NCBI RefSeq assembly: GCF_021654335.1
Contig: NZ_AP023423.1
Coordinates: 1,673,001 to 1,737,000 of the forward strand
Direction of reading: 5' to 3'
DNA from: Sideroxyarcus emersonii
GTDB lineage: Bacteria; Pseudomonadota; Gammaproteobacteria; Burkholderiales; Gallionellaceae
Length of the DNA stretch: 64,000 nt
Part shown: positions 1 through 10,360 of the stretch, one piece after another
Layout of the letters: each line of letters opens with the position of its first letter
Numbering within the stretch: position 1 is the first letter of the stretch
Made by a program: the position numbers and the translations under genes
The notes under the pieces: model-generated
Database searches by the model: none
What the model saw: the letters and a program-made list of their open reading frames with translations, nothing else
What the model was told of the DNA's origin: nothing

Positions 1-1287
1 CGATCCATCCAGCCGTTCATGATGCTGTCTTATCCATTGCGCCAGCGGGAATGGAAAGGCGATGTCCTTGAGGATGTCATATCCGGCCTGGGCGTGGCGC
101 TTGATCACGTCCATCTCGAGCTGGGAAATCCGGCCTGGCTTGCTGAGTATCTCCACCGGAACCTGGATCTTGCCCAGGTCATGGATCGATGCCGCCAGCC
201 CCAGGAAATGAACGCGCTCTTCCGGCAAGCCCATCTCGCGGGCGATGGCGACCGACAACTGCGCCACCCGACGCTGGTGCCCTGCAGTATAGGGATCGCG
301 CTTCTCCAGCGTCACCGCGATGACCATCACCATATCTTCCAGGCTGCTGCGGAGGGAGCGTTCGATGCGGTCCCGATCCTGCCGCGTACGCAAGGAGACG
401 ATGCCGAAAGCCAGGTCGGCGGCCAATTCTTCCAGCAGCACAACCTCTTCCCCGGTGAATGCATCCGGCTCTTCCGCATAGATCGTCAGTGCACCGCGCT
501 CATCTCCCAAGTCCAGCGGCAAAGCGATACTCGACTGGTAGCCATGCTGCGCCGCCGCGGTTCGCCATGGAGCCATCCGCGGATTGGTCAGGAAGTTCTG
601 GTTGATCTGGGTGCGTCCCTCGCGGATCGCGGCCCCGGTGGGACCGTGCCCGTGCTCGCTGTCGTCCCAGGTGATACGTACCTGGGCAAGATAGCCCGCA
701 TCGACGCCGGCTTCGGCCACCGGCCGCACGACCTTGTCTTGCCCCTGCTGCGCGTAACCGACCCAGGCCATGCGATAACCGCCGTCGATGGTCAACTGGC
801 AGATCGCGGCCAGCAATTCCGCTTCCGCTGTCGCGTGTACCAGCGCCATGTTGCATTTGCTCAACAGCTTCAACGAGCGATTCAGGCGCTGTTGCAGCTT
901 TTCCGCCTTGTTGCGCTCGCTCATGTCGTAAACGGTGGCGCGGCTCATGATGAAATTGCCTTCGGCATCCCTGGCGGCGGTGGCACTCAATAACACCGGG
1001 AACGTCGAACCGTCCTTGCGCACCAGATCAAATTCCACGTCGCGTACCCAGCCCTGTTCCTTGAAATGAGGGAAGTAGCTCTGGAATGTCGCATGCCCTT
1101 GCGTGGTCACAATGTCGATGAAGTGCAGCCTGCCCAGCACTTCATCGCGCCGGTAGCCCAACCAGGACAGTTCGGTATCGTTGATGCGGACGATCAGCCC
1201 GTCCTTGTCCAGCGAATGGTAGCCACAGGGCGCGTTGTTATACAGGTCTTCGATCTCCGCAGCAGCGGACTCAAGTGAAGAATTCAT
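1..1287 (-). CDS. PAS-GAF-HD-GYP c-di-GMP phosphodiesterase (3' end cut by window)
   Basis: Read on the minus strand this frame is open from an ATG at 1287 to the window edge. It encodes a PAS domain (about residues 10-130), a GAF domain (about 150-305) and an HD-GYP domain that begins near residue 325. The metal-binding dyad is intact (IHDLGKIQVP) and the last visible motif is HHERLDGS, so the GYP triplet lies beyond the edge. HD-GYP proteins hydrolyse cyclic di-GMP; PAS and GAF domains sense small ligands or redox state. The protein is soluble, with no membrane segment. It resembles the C-terminal half of the product at 10759-14253, so the two are paralogues. It follows the CHASE-HD-GYP gene on the same strand by 65 bases. 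The start is preceded by a poor ribosome site but abuts a short leader frame with a good one. Confidence 0.88.
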   Translation of the reverse strand, partial: MNSSLESAAAEIEDLYNNAPCGYHSLDKDGLIVRINDTELSWLGYRRDEVLGRLHFIDIVTTQGHATFQSYFPHFKEQGWVRDVEFDLVRKDGSTFPVLLSATAARDAEGNFIMSRATVYDMSERNKAEKLQQRLNRSLKLLSKCNMALVHATAEAELLAAICQLTIDGGYRMAWVGYAQQGQDKVVRPVAEAGVDAGYLAQVRITWDDSEHGHGPTGAAIREGRTQINQNFLTNPRMAPWRTAAAQHGYQSSIALPLDLGDERGALTIYAEEPDAFTGEEVVLLEELAADLAFGIVSLRTRQDRDRIERSLRSSLEDMVMVIAVTLEKRDPYTAGHQRRVAQLSVAIAREMGLPEERVHFLGLAASIHDLGKIQVPVEILSKPGRISQLEMDVIKRHAQAGYDILKDIAFPFPLAQWIRQHHERLDGS

Positions 1288-1331
1288 GTTTTCCCGGACG
1301 AATCGACCACATCAGATTGAATGCATTTCAT
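1284..1331 (-). CDS. possible 15-codon leader peptide
   Basis: A 15-codon frame starts with ATG at 1331, preceded by a clear GGGAGG ribosome site. Its TGA stop overlaps the ATG of the PAS-GAF-HD-GYP gene (ATGA). The large gene itself has almost no Shine-Dalgarno sequence, so translational coupling through this mini-frame is a plausible way to load its ribosomes. The peptide has no recognisable motif. This could also be chance. Confidence 0.35.
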   Translation of the reverse strand: MKCIQSDVVDSSGKT

Positions 1332-1352
1332 CTCGCACCTCCCGCGCGATGC

Positions 1353-2999
1353 TCAGTCCGGCATGCGATAGCCGAGCTCCCGGAACAGCCTGACGCAGGC
1401 ATCAACCACAGCCGGATCATATAGTACTCCGCGTTGTCCCGTGATCTCGGCCAATGCCGCATCGAGCCCCAGTGCCGGCCGATAGGGACGATGCGACAGC
1501 ATGGCTTCGACCACATCCGCGACGGCAATGATGCGCGCCTCAATCAAAATATCATCCCCTCTCAAGCCCTGCGGATAGCCAGAACCATCGAGCCGCTCAT
1601 GATGTTGCTGCACGATCTTGGCAATCGGCCAGGGAAACGCGATCTCGCGCAGTATCTCGAACCCCGCCTGCGCATGGACCTGGATCAGGTTGCGTTCAAC
1701 CTCATCCAGTTTTCCGGGTTTGCTGAGGATCTCTGCCGGGATTTGTATCTTGCCGATCTCGTAAGTCATCGCCGCGAGCGTCAAGGCGCGAAGTTGCCCG
1801 TCGCCCAAGCCCATCTCCCTGGCAATGGCGCTGGCCAAATCGGCCGCACGTCGCTGGTGGCCAGCCGTGTAGGGATCGCGGATCTCAATCACCGTCGCCA
1901 TGGCGCCGATGGTCTGATCCAGGGTCCGCTCCAGTTGCTCGCTCATTTTTGCCGCCAGCTTGATCGCACGCGTATTCGTCGTCGCCAGCAGCCAGACGAC
2001 CAGCGTGAGCAACAGGCTGATGAAAATGCCTCCGATCAGGATCATGCGTGCCTGCAGGGTATTCAGTTTCGCCTCGAACGCCGGCAAGGAATTGATCCTG
2101 ATCGTCCAGTTGCGGGCGAAATACGGCTCTGTCGAGGTCGAAACAAAGCGCACTGCCCCTCCCGCGCCATTCTTTTTCGAATCGAACATGAGATGTTGCG
2201 CATCGACGCTATCGCCGTCGTATATCTCGATATCCAGTTGATCGCGGATCGTTTCCAGGTAACGGCCCAGCACCCCCTGATTCATCAGCTCGTTCATGCG
2301 GAACGGTTCGTATACCCAGCCGACCAGACTGCTGCGCCTTTGTGTGATGCTGTCATGCGGACTGCCGTTGCGGTATATCGGCTTGTACAACAGGAAGCCG
2401 TACTGCACATCCGCCCCCGTTTCCTGTACCAGCACCACCCTGCCCGAAAGCGCCTCCGTGTCCTGGTCGCGCGCGCGCTCCATGGCTTCGCGGCGAACCG
2501 GCTCGGCATACATGTCATAGCCGAAGGCACGCTGGTTGCGCCAATCGAACGGCTCAAGGTAGATGATGGCGGAATAGGGATCGCGGGATCCCTCCGGCCT
2601 GATGGAGAATTGCGGAAAGCCTTCCTTGCGTATCGCCTCGATCCGGCGCATCTTTTCGATTGCAGGGATCAGCAGCGAATACCCGACCCCCTGGATGCCG
2701 GGATATACCTGCGCCAGTTCCATACTTTCCACATAAGTATGGAACTCATTCCGCGTCACAGATTCGCTGGCTTGAAACAGTCCCGCCGTCCCCCGCAGGA
2801 CGTCCCGGTAATTATCCAGACGTCGTTTGATATTGGACTGGACAAGCCTGACTTGAACATCGAACTCGTTCTGCAGTTCCTTGTCGGCGCTTTTCCGCAT
2901 GATGTCCCAGAGCAGCACGGTGACGAGCAGGCAGACCACCAGCACCGCCAAGGGGGCCAGCTTGAGCAAGACTCCGATCCTGAAGTTGTTGTTCGCCAT
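1353..2999 (-). CDS. CHASE-domain HD-GYP protein with degenerate HD dyad
   Basis: This is a membrane sensor of about 548 residues. It has an N-terminal membrane segment (about residues 10-32), a periplasmic CHASE domain (about 70-270, ligand unknown), a second membrane segment (about 318-342) and a cytoplasmic HD-GYP domain. The HD dyad that binds the metals is replaced: the motif reads MTYEIGKIQIP where active proteins have IHDLGKI. The later HHERLDGSGYPQGL motif is intact. It is therefore probably not a working c-di-GMP phosphodiesterase and may act as a c-di-GMP-binding or partner-binding sensor. The ATG at 2999 gives a normal signal-anchor; the open frame continues upstream without a ribosome site. 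It lies just upstream of another HD-GYP gene and diverges from acnA. Confidence 0.85.
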   Translation of the reverse strand: MANNNFRIGVLLKLAPLAVLVVCLLVTVLLWDIMRKSADKELQNEFDVQVRLVQSNIKRRLDNYRDVLRGTAGLFQASESVTRNEFHTYVESMELAQVYPGIQGVGYSLLIPAIEKMRRIEAIRKEGFPQFSIRPEGSRDPYSAIIYLEPFDWRNQRAFGYDMYAEPVRREAMERARDQDTEALSGRVVLVQETGADVQYGFLLYKPIYRNGSPHDSITQRRSSLVGWVYEPFRMNELMNQGVLGRYLETIRDQLDIEIYDGDSVDAQHLMFDSKKNGAGGAVRFVSTSTEPYFARNWTIRINSLPAFEAKLNTLQARMILIGGIFISLLLTLVVWLLATTNTRAIKLAAKMSEQLERTLDQTIGAMATVIEIRDPYTAGHQRRAADLASAIAREMGLGDGQLRALTLAAMTYEIGKIQIPAEILSKPGKLDEVERNLIQVHAQAGFEILREIAFPWPIAKIVQQHHERLDGSGYPQGLRGDDILIEARIIAVADVVEAMLSHRPYRPALGLDAALAEITGQRGVLYDPAVVDACVRLFRELGYRMPD

Positions 3000-3129
3000 C
3001 GCCTGTCCGGAATTGGTGCGGAATTTCAGTGAGTTCGAGGGGTATCTCTTTGTCTGAACCATATCACAGATGAGCATGCGCAGTGCATCGGGGAATGTAC
3101 TACGCCTGCCAGCCTGCGGCATGGCGCGC

Positions 3130-3135
3130 TATAAT
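3130..3135 (+). promoter_or_regulatory. candidate acnA -10 box
   Basis: A perfect TATAAT lies 40 bases upstream of the acnA start. The -35 region at a normal distance is poor, so the promoter may need an activator. The acnA ribosome site (GGAG) is about 9 bases before its ATG. Confidence 0.45.
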
Positions 3136-3175
3136 CCTGACTCTTTCTTTGTTTCGCATTCCGGAGCCATAAGTC

Positions 3176-5866
<2,691 letters not shown>

Positions 5867-5897
5867 TCCGATCCGGAATGACATTGCCGGATTGAAA

Positions 5898-5929
5898 AAG
5901 AAGCCCGCAGCAATGCGGGCTTCTTCTTT
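5898..5929 (+). terminator. Rho-independent terminator of acnA
   Basis: A 12-bp stem (5898-5909 with 5914-5925) closes a GCAA loop and is followed by TTCTTTA. It lies 31 bases after the acnA stop. Confidence 0.85.
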
Positions 5930-6244
5930 ATCGGACAGCCATTTTTGCAGCAGTCCCTGCAACTCCGGCTTGGCTATCGATTCATCAGTAGCTGCTCCGA
6001 CTTGAGCTGACAAACAGTGTCCGGTTCTAGGCCATAAGCTACATCAATGGTTTGCTGAAAAGGGAGTTTGTTCAAGGTCCAGCGATGTCCGCTATTCCTT
6101 CAGTAGCAGACGTTACAGCCAACGTTTTATTGAACTTCGGAGGTCAGTTCCTAACCCATACCGGCTGTTCACGACTAATCCATTAGAGACAGACACGTCC
6201 CAAACAGACATTTGCGTGAACTTCAGTTATTTCTCTACAGCGAT
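5930..6244. other. intergenic stretch, no gene seen
   Basis: This 315-bp stretch separates the acnA terminator from the small unknown operon. G+C falls noticeably here and stays low to about 14.6 kb. A coding-like minus-strand run of about 30 codons (6013-5925) ends in the terminator and has no start signal; it may be a remnant of an older gene. I see no repeat, tRNA or promoter I can defend. Confidence 0.5.
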
Positions 6245-6520
6245 TTAGGAGATGGGACAGCTCATTGAATCACATTGTGAAGCGATTAACTTATCGCATG
6301 CGGCCAAAATGTCAGAAACATACTTATCAGATGACAATCTAGCCTCTTCGTAGCTTGTGTTGTCATTGATAAGGAAGGAGAAATGTTGAAGCGCTGTAGG
6401 ATAGCCAAGGTTATGGTTGATCGCATCGATCAGTTCGCAACCGAGATGTGCATCTATCTCGCCAGCAAGTATCTCATTCGCAACCTTAACAGCATCAGCC
6501 GGGGACTTGAACCTATGCAT
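6245..6520 (-). CDS. unknown 91-residue protein, second gene under c-di-GMP riboswitch
   Basis: I do not recognise this protein. It is small, mostly helical in appearance and soluble, with cysteines at 28, 75, 83 and 88 and no clear metal motif. The ATG at 6520 overlaps the end of the upstream 62-residue gene by 8 bases, which suggests translational coupling; a TTG at 6532 in the same frame is an alternative start. Both genes lie downstream of the c-di-GMP-I aptamer on the same strand, so expression is expected to respond to c-di-GMP. No terminator is evident after the stop. Coding status is supported by the overlap and by normal amino-acid composition. Confidence 0.6.
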   Translation of the reverse strand: MHRFKSPADAVKVANEILAGEIDAHLGCELIDAINHNLGYPTALQHFSFLINDNTSYEEARLSSDKYVSDILAACDKLIASQCDSMSCPIS

Positions 6521-6701
6521 AAGGCTGGCCAATTTTTGTTAGATACAAATCACATGCTAACGCTGAATTGATGGGCACAATCATTAAATGCGGAACACAG
6601 CCGACCACATTTGACTGTCCATCATGGATAACTGCGTGAGCGCAATATTTACAGCTCGAAAGCGCTGACAACCCAGAATTGGGCTGAGGTTTCTTGTTCA
6701 T
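6513..6701 (-). CDS. unknown 62-residue Cys-rich protein, first gene under c-di-GMP riboswitch
   Basis: A small unknown protein with four cysteines at residues 17, 20, 35 and 50 (CKYC, then two single cysteines), plus histidines at 22, 26 and 38. The pattern suggests a small zinc-binding fold but matches no family I can name. The start is well supported: AGGAGG at 6710-6715 lies 8 bases before the ATG. That ribosome site lies in a segment (CTATAGGAGGGG) complementary to sequence just after the c-di-GMP aptamer, so translation is probably gated by the riboswitch. The next gene overlaps its 3' end. No signal peptide or membrane segment is seen. Confidence 0.65.
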   Translation of the reverse strand: MNKKPQPNSGLSALSSCKYCAHAVIHDGQSNVVGCVPHLMIVPINSALACDLYLTKIGQPYA

Positions 6702-6825
6702 TTCATACCCCTCCTATAGGGCAAATCAAAACATCTCTCAGTACGAACCTAATTTGCAGGGTAAGTGCTGGGTGTCTTCTAATTTTCAACGGCTATAGGG
6801 GAGACTGGATAAGCATAGGAAAGAA
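6702..6825 (-). promoter_or_regulatory. riboswitch expression platform with anti-Shine-Dalgarno
   Basis: Two alternative pairings are visible. CATAGG at the aptamer 3' edge can pair with CCTATG at 6812-6817 in a local hairpin. Further on, CTCCCCTATAG (6794-6804) is complementary, with one mismatch and one G-U pair, to CTATAGGAGGGG (6708-6719), which contains the ribosome binding site of the 62-residue gene. There is no T-run after a hairpin, so control is more likely at translation than by termination. The direction of the switch cannot be read from sequence alone. Confidence 0.55.
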
Positions 6826-6908
6826 TCCCTATGTCGCAATCCCGCTGCCATAGTTTCCCTTAGGCCGGAGACTTTGCGTCCACACTTTTCAGTGTGTTTG
6901 CCAAGCAA
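6826..6908 (-). promoter_or_regulatory. cyclic di-GMP-I (GEMM-I) riboswitch aptamer
   Basis: On the minus strand the conserved GEMM-I elements occur in order: GGCAAAC, a hairpin capped by a GAAA tetraloop, GGACGCAAAG, CTCCGGCCTAAG, then TATGGCAGCGGGATTGCGAC. The CCTAAG...TATGG pair is an exact 11-nucleotide receptor for a GAAA tetraloop, the docking contact known in this class. A guanine precedes CAAAC, as in c-di-GMP-selective members. The aptamer begins about 28 bases after the stop of the CBS-GGDEF gene and lies about 125 bases upstream of the 62-residue unknown gene. Confidence 0.9.
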
Positions 6909-6936
6909 AGAAATAATAACCGACTAATCTTGTATG

Positions 6937-7914
6937 TCAACTTCCTCCACCCATAAATTGATCATGGTTTTCGGGGCTGAAAATGGTAAATTGGTTCTTG
7001 CCCTGATTCTTGGCGGCATACATTGCCTTGTCTGCCGCACTCAGAAGATCTTCAATATTTCGTGCATGATCAGGATATTCGGCTATGCCTATGCTGCCAG
7101 AGATGCTGGTTATGGCTTCATCCACCCCTAAATCGTAGGGCAATTTGAGGCTCTCCAATATGCGCTTTGCCACTATGATTGCCAAGGGCAAGTTGGATTC
7201 GAGCATGGTCACGACAAATTCATCACCACCCAAGCGGGCGACCGTATCTCCCTCCCTGATACTACTTAGCAACCTCTTTCCCACCTCTATTAACAAGCGA
7301 TCACCTACGTCATGGCCATATGTGTCATTCACGAGTTTGAATCCGTCGAGATCAATAAACAGCAGCGATATTTTGCGGTTAGTGCGTGAGGAAATAGATA
7401 TGGCTTGGGCTAAACGATCCAGAAGCAGAGTACGATTAGGCAGATTGGTCAGTTGGTCAAAATGGGCCAGATCGAAAAGATGCTTTTGCCTGTGGTTAAT
7501 TATTTCGTTGATGAGGTCGTAGCCATTGCCCATGCCAAGATACTTTGCGTCTCTGGTGATTATGAATCCACTCACCATGTACTGAATACCAGCATCCAGG
7601 ATGATCCGGGCAACGTCTTCAATGGCAGTATTGTGGTCGACTATGATGGGATTGCGATTCATCATGGACGATATGGGCTTGTCGCCAACAAGCTCTTTAA
7701 TATATGGTTTGCTGAAGGTTTCGGTGATTTCCTGTCGAACGACCATCCCGACGGGTTTGTGTTTTTCGTTTACGACTGGCAGTGAATATAACTGCTTGTC
7801 CTGGTGAAATAGCGCCAGCACGCTGTTGCTACTCGTGTCTTCCTTTACCGCAGGCACCTCCCTGAGCATGGATTCAACTGTAACTTTGATGTCGTTTGGT
7901 ATTTCTTCTTTCAT
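6937..7914 (-). CDS. CBS-pair diguanylate cyclase
   Basis: A soluble 325-residue protein with a pair of CBS modules (about residues 10-140), which usually bind adenine nucleotides, followed by a GGDEF domain (about 150-315). The active-site GGDEF is intact at residues 229-233. An RxxD inhibitory site (R220-D223) is in the correct place, so it should make c-di-GMP from two GTP and be product-inhibited. CBS domains suggest that cyclase activity follows the cell's energy or nucleotide state. Its stop codon is 28 bases upstream of the c-di-GMP riboswitch on the same strand, so read-through would put the aptamer and the small genes in the same transcript. Codon and base use are lower in G+C than the flanks. 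Confidence 0.9.
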   Translation of the reverse strand: MKEEIPNDIKVTVESMLREVPAVKEDTSSNSVLALFHQDKQLYSLPVVNEKHKPVGMVVRQEITETFSKPYIKELVGDKPISSMMNRNPIIVDHNTAIEDVARIILDAGIQYMVSGFIITRDAKYLGMGNGYDLINEIINHRQKHLFDLAHFDQLTNLPNRTLLLDRLAQAISISSRTNRKISLLFIDLDGFKLVNDTYGHDVGDRLLIEVGKRLLSSIREGDTVARLGGDEFVVTMLESNLPLAIIVAKRILESLKLPYDLGVDEAITSISGSIGIAEYPDHARNIEDLLSAADKAMYAAKNQGKNQFTIFSPENHDQFMGGGS

Positions 7915-7936
7915 GAATTCATTGCTTGAACTGTAT

Positions 7937-7955
7937 TACTAGGGGATCCCTAGTA
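7937..7955. repeat. perfect 8-bp inverted repeat between two GGDEF genes
   Basis: TACTAGGG, a 3-base spacer and CCCTAGTA form a perfect dyad 23 bases upstream of the CBS-GGDEF start. There is no T-run, so it is not a simple terminator. It could be an operator. Confidence 0.4.
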
Positions 7956-7977
7956 CGTAATCATTGTGACATGACAT

Positions 7978-10263
7978 TCAGCTGGACGATAATTTCGAAA
8001 GTCTATTGACCAGTGAGCCATCTGCCTCATAGTTAGCAACGTCCGATGTTTCGAACACATGCACGGCATTTCGGCCACCTTTCTTTGCAAGATACATCGC
8101 CTCGTCACCGTATCTCAGCAAGTCGCGTGGGTTATCAGCATGGTCCGGGTACATCACCACTCCGATACTGGATGAAATATTGATCGAATTACCATCCTGC
8201 CTGACAAACGGTTGCTCCATGATTACCCGTATCTTATCTGCCACACTGGTGGCATCTTGCTGCTTACTGGCATCTGGCAATAGCACTACAAATTCGTCCC
8301 CACCTATACGTGCTGCCGTATCCGATGCGCGCAAACATTGCATCATTCGCTCGGCTACTTTTTGCAAGAGCCAGTCACCAGCCTCGTGCCCCATTTCATC
8401 ATTGACCTGCTTAAACCTATCAAGATCAATGAATAGCAGCGACATTTTTCGGCGTTCACGTTGTGCCAGCGCTATCGCTTGATGTAGTCGATCTTCCAGC
8501 AATCTGCGATTCGGCAAATTGGTGAGTCGATCATAGAAGGCCATTTTGTCGAGCTGAAATTGAATCAGTTTTTGCTCGGTCAGGTCGTAATTGACACCGA
8601 CCATGCGTAACGGCTTGCCTTGCTCATCAAATGTGGTACGTGACTTGGCTTTGATGTAGTGAATCGAGCCGTCTGGCCAGACAACACGGAATTCCGGGTC
8701 ATATTCACACTCTCTCCGTAGCGCAGCCTGAAGTACCTTCTCAACTCGCTCTTTATCCTCTGGATGGAGCGCACTAGACCAAGCTTCGTAGGCTCCTCCA
8801 AAATCAGACTCACGAAGTCCATACAACTGATACATCACCTTATCCCAAACTAGTACATTGTTTACTACGTCCCAGTCCCAAATGCCAACGATGCCCGCAG
8901 ATGCCGCAGCCTCAAGACGCTCTTTGGCTTCCCTTAAATGAATTTCAGCGGCTCTTAGATCCGTTATGTCGTGAAACACCATCAGAACAACACTACCAAA
9001 GCTATCGTCATCAATCGACACTGCTTCAGCGATTACGTTTCGGATACTGCCATCCTTGCAATGGATGTTCACTTCTGTCGGCTGAAAGGGAATCTCACTG
9101 TGTATAGACTGTACGAGGCGCTCTTGCCAGATGGACATGACCCGCTCCCGGTAATGTACATCGGGGTAGGCTTTCCGCCACCACTCGTTCAACGTGGGGA
9201 CATCATCCAAGGTGTATCCAAAGCATCGAACAAAAGCCTCGTTAAGATAGGAAACTTGGCCATTACTGTCGATTAATGCCTTGGGCACGGGAGAAGCCGC
9301 AATGATGGTACGCATCTCCTTTTCTTTTTTCACCAAAGCTTCGTTTTGTGCGGCAAGTTTAGCTTCGTACTGCATGCGGGCCGCAGTGAGATCGTTCAAT
9401 CGTTGACGTGTTTCGCAGAGCCGACCAATCACGCTATAGCGTTTTTCCTGTTCAATTTTCATGACAGGATGAGAAAAATCGCCATGCCCGAGGCGCGCTA
9501 TCTGCTCATATACTTCGTTAGGAGAGGCACCGAGCATGGATCGTAACGCAGCGTAACTACGCCACAACAGAAATAGCCAGAGCAAGCTGACCCCGATGAA
9601 GAAAAGTCGGAAAATCGTCGCATAGCGCATTGCCTGCTTGATTGCATCGGTAGTTCGCGTATCCATCAGATCGTTAAATTCGCTAATCGGACGCAGGATA
9701 CTCAGCTTGGCATTATCATAGGCACTATCGAACAGCATATCCCTTGCGCGCTTCTTCTGGGCTGCGCCGTCCATACCTGTGCCTTCGAAGAGACGCATTG
9801 CTTCGATTTCGACCTGAGCCAGTTTGTCGGAATTGGTCTTTGCGGTGGTTAGCAAGCGAGTTTCATCTTCGCCAAATGCTGCAGCCTTGACTAGATCGAG
9901 TAGTGGCTCGCTACTACTTTGCTCAATAGGTGGAAGTTTTTCGCCATACACTACCAAATCCCAATAGTCGCGCTGGTCTCTTGGGCGTGATTTACGGCCA
10001 TCGCGGATGTCCAGGATGTCGAAGTAGTAACCCTTGTACGCCATATTGCCAGTGACAATGTAGCTGCGCACCATCTTGGTCTGCCCCTCAGAAGAGCGGC
10101 GAAGTTCGTCAGAGAGTTGTATTGAATCCAGACGCCGAGACTGGGCACGGTCAACATTCTTCTCTGCATGGACATACATGATGAAGCTAGCTACTACAAC
10201 ACCAAAAGTTAATGTTGTCACAGCCAGCCAGCGAGCCAAATTAAGATTTTTGGGATGATTCAT
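7978..10263 (-). CDS. membrane PAS-PAS-GGDEF diguanylate cyclase
   Basis: A 761-residue sensor cyclase. A membrane segment near residues 10-30 and a second near 215-235 enclose a periplasmic domain of about 180 residues with unknown ligand. A HAMP-like linker follows, then two PAS domains (about 320-445 and 450-570) and a GGDEF domain (about 580-740). The active motif RIGGDEFVV and an RxxD inhibitory site (RASD) are both intact, so it should synthesise c-di-GMP. The ATG at 10263 was chosen because it places the membrane anchor at the N-terminus; an in-frame ATG at 10314 has no ribosome site. A 29-codon leader frame ends 7 bases before this start. It lies upstream of the CBS-GGDEF gene, separated by 63 bases. 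Confidence 0.88.
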   Translation of the reverse strand: MNHPKNLNLARWLAVTTLTFGVVVASFIMYVHAEKNVDRAQSRRLDSIQLSDELRRSSEGQTKMVRSYIVTGNMAYKGYYFDILDIRDGRKSRPRDQRDYWDLVVYGEKLPPIEQSSSEPLLDLVKAAAFGEDETRLLTTAKTNSDKLAQVEIEAMRLFEGTGMDGAAQKKRARDMLFDSAYDNAKLSILRPISEFNDLMDTRTTDAIKQAMRYATIFRLFFIGVSLLWLFLLWRSYAALRSMLGASPNEVYEQIARLGHGDFSHPVMKIEQEKRYSVIGRLCETRQRLNDLTAARMQYEAKLAAQNEALVKKEKEMRTIIAASPVPKALIDSNGQVSYLNEAFVRCFGYTLDDVPTLNEWWRKAYPDVHYRERVMSIWQERLVQSIHSEIPFQPTEVNIHCKDGSIRNVIAEAVSIDDDSFGSVVLMVFHDITDLRAAEIHLREAKERLEAAASAGIVGIWDWDVVNNVLVWDKVMYQLYGLRESDFGGAYEAWSSALHPEDKERVEKVLQAALRRECEYDPEFRVVWPDGSIHYIKAKSRTTFDEQGKPLRMVGVNYDLTEQKLIQFQLDKMAFYDRLTNLPNRRLLEDRLHQAIALAQRERRKMSLLFIDLDRFKQVNDEMGHEAGDWLLQKVAERMMQCLRASDTAARIGGDEFVVLLPDASKQQDATSVADKIRVIMEQPFVRQDGNSINISSSIGVVMYPDHADNPRDLLRYGDEAMYLAKKGGRNAVHVFETSDVANYEADGSLVNRLSKLSSS

Positions 10264-10270
10264 AGTTGCT

Positions 10271-10360
10271 TCACTTGTTGGGAAACCAATGTACCAGGCT
10301 GTATTCGAATGCATCTGACATCAAGCGGAGGTTGTGGTTAAGGTTACCATAATTAAACAT
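10271..10360 (-). CDS. possible 29-residue leader ORF upstream of the PAS-GGDEF gene
   Basis: An ATG at 10360 follows a purine-rich ribosome site (AGGAGCAAGGGGG) and opens 29 codons that stop 7 bases before the ATG of the GGDEF gene. That gene has only a weak ribosome site, so this frame may feed ribosomes into it. No motif is recognised. Confidence 0.35.
   Translation of the reverse strand: MFNYGNLNHNLRLMSDAFEYSLVHWFPNK

Noticed and set aside
19..993. 324-codon plus-strand frame at the left edge
   Set aside because: The minus strand encodes clear PAS, GAF and HD-GYP motifs over the same bases.
1434..3032. 532-codon plus-strand frame
   Set aside because: Shadow of the CHASE-HD-GYP gene on the minus strand.
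5925..6013. Coding-like 30-codon run ending in the acnA terminator
   Set aside because: No start signal and part of it is the terminator read backwards; at most a remnant.
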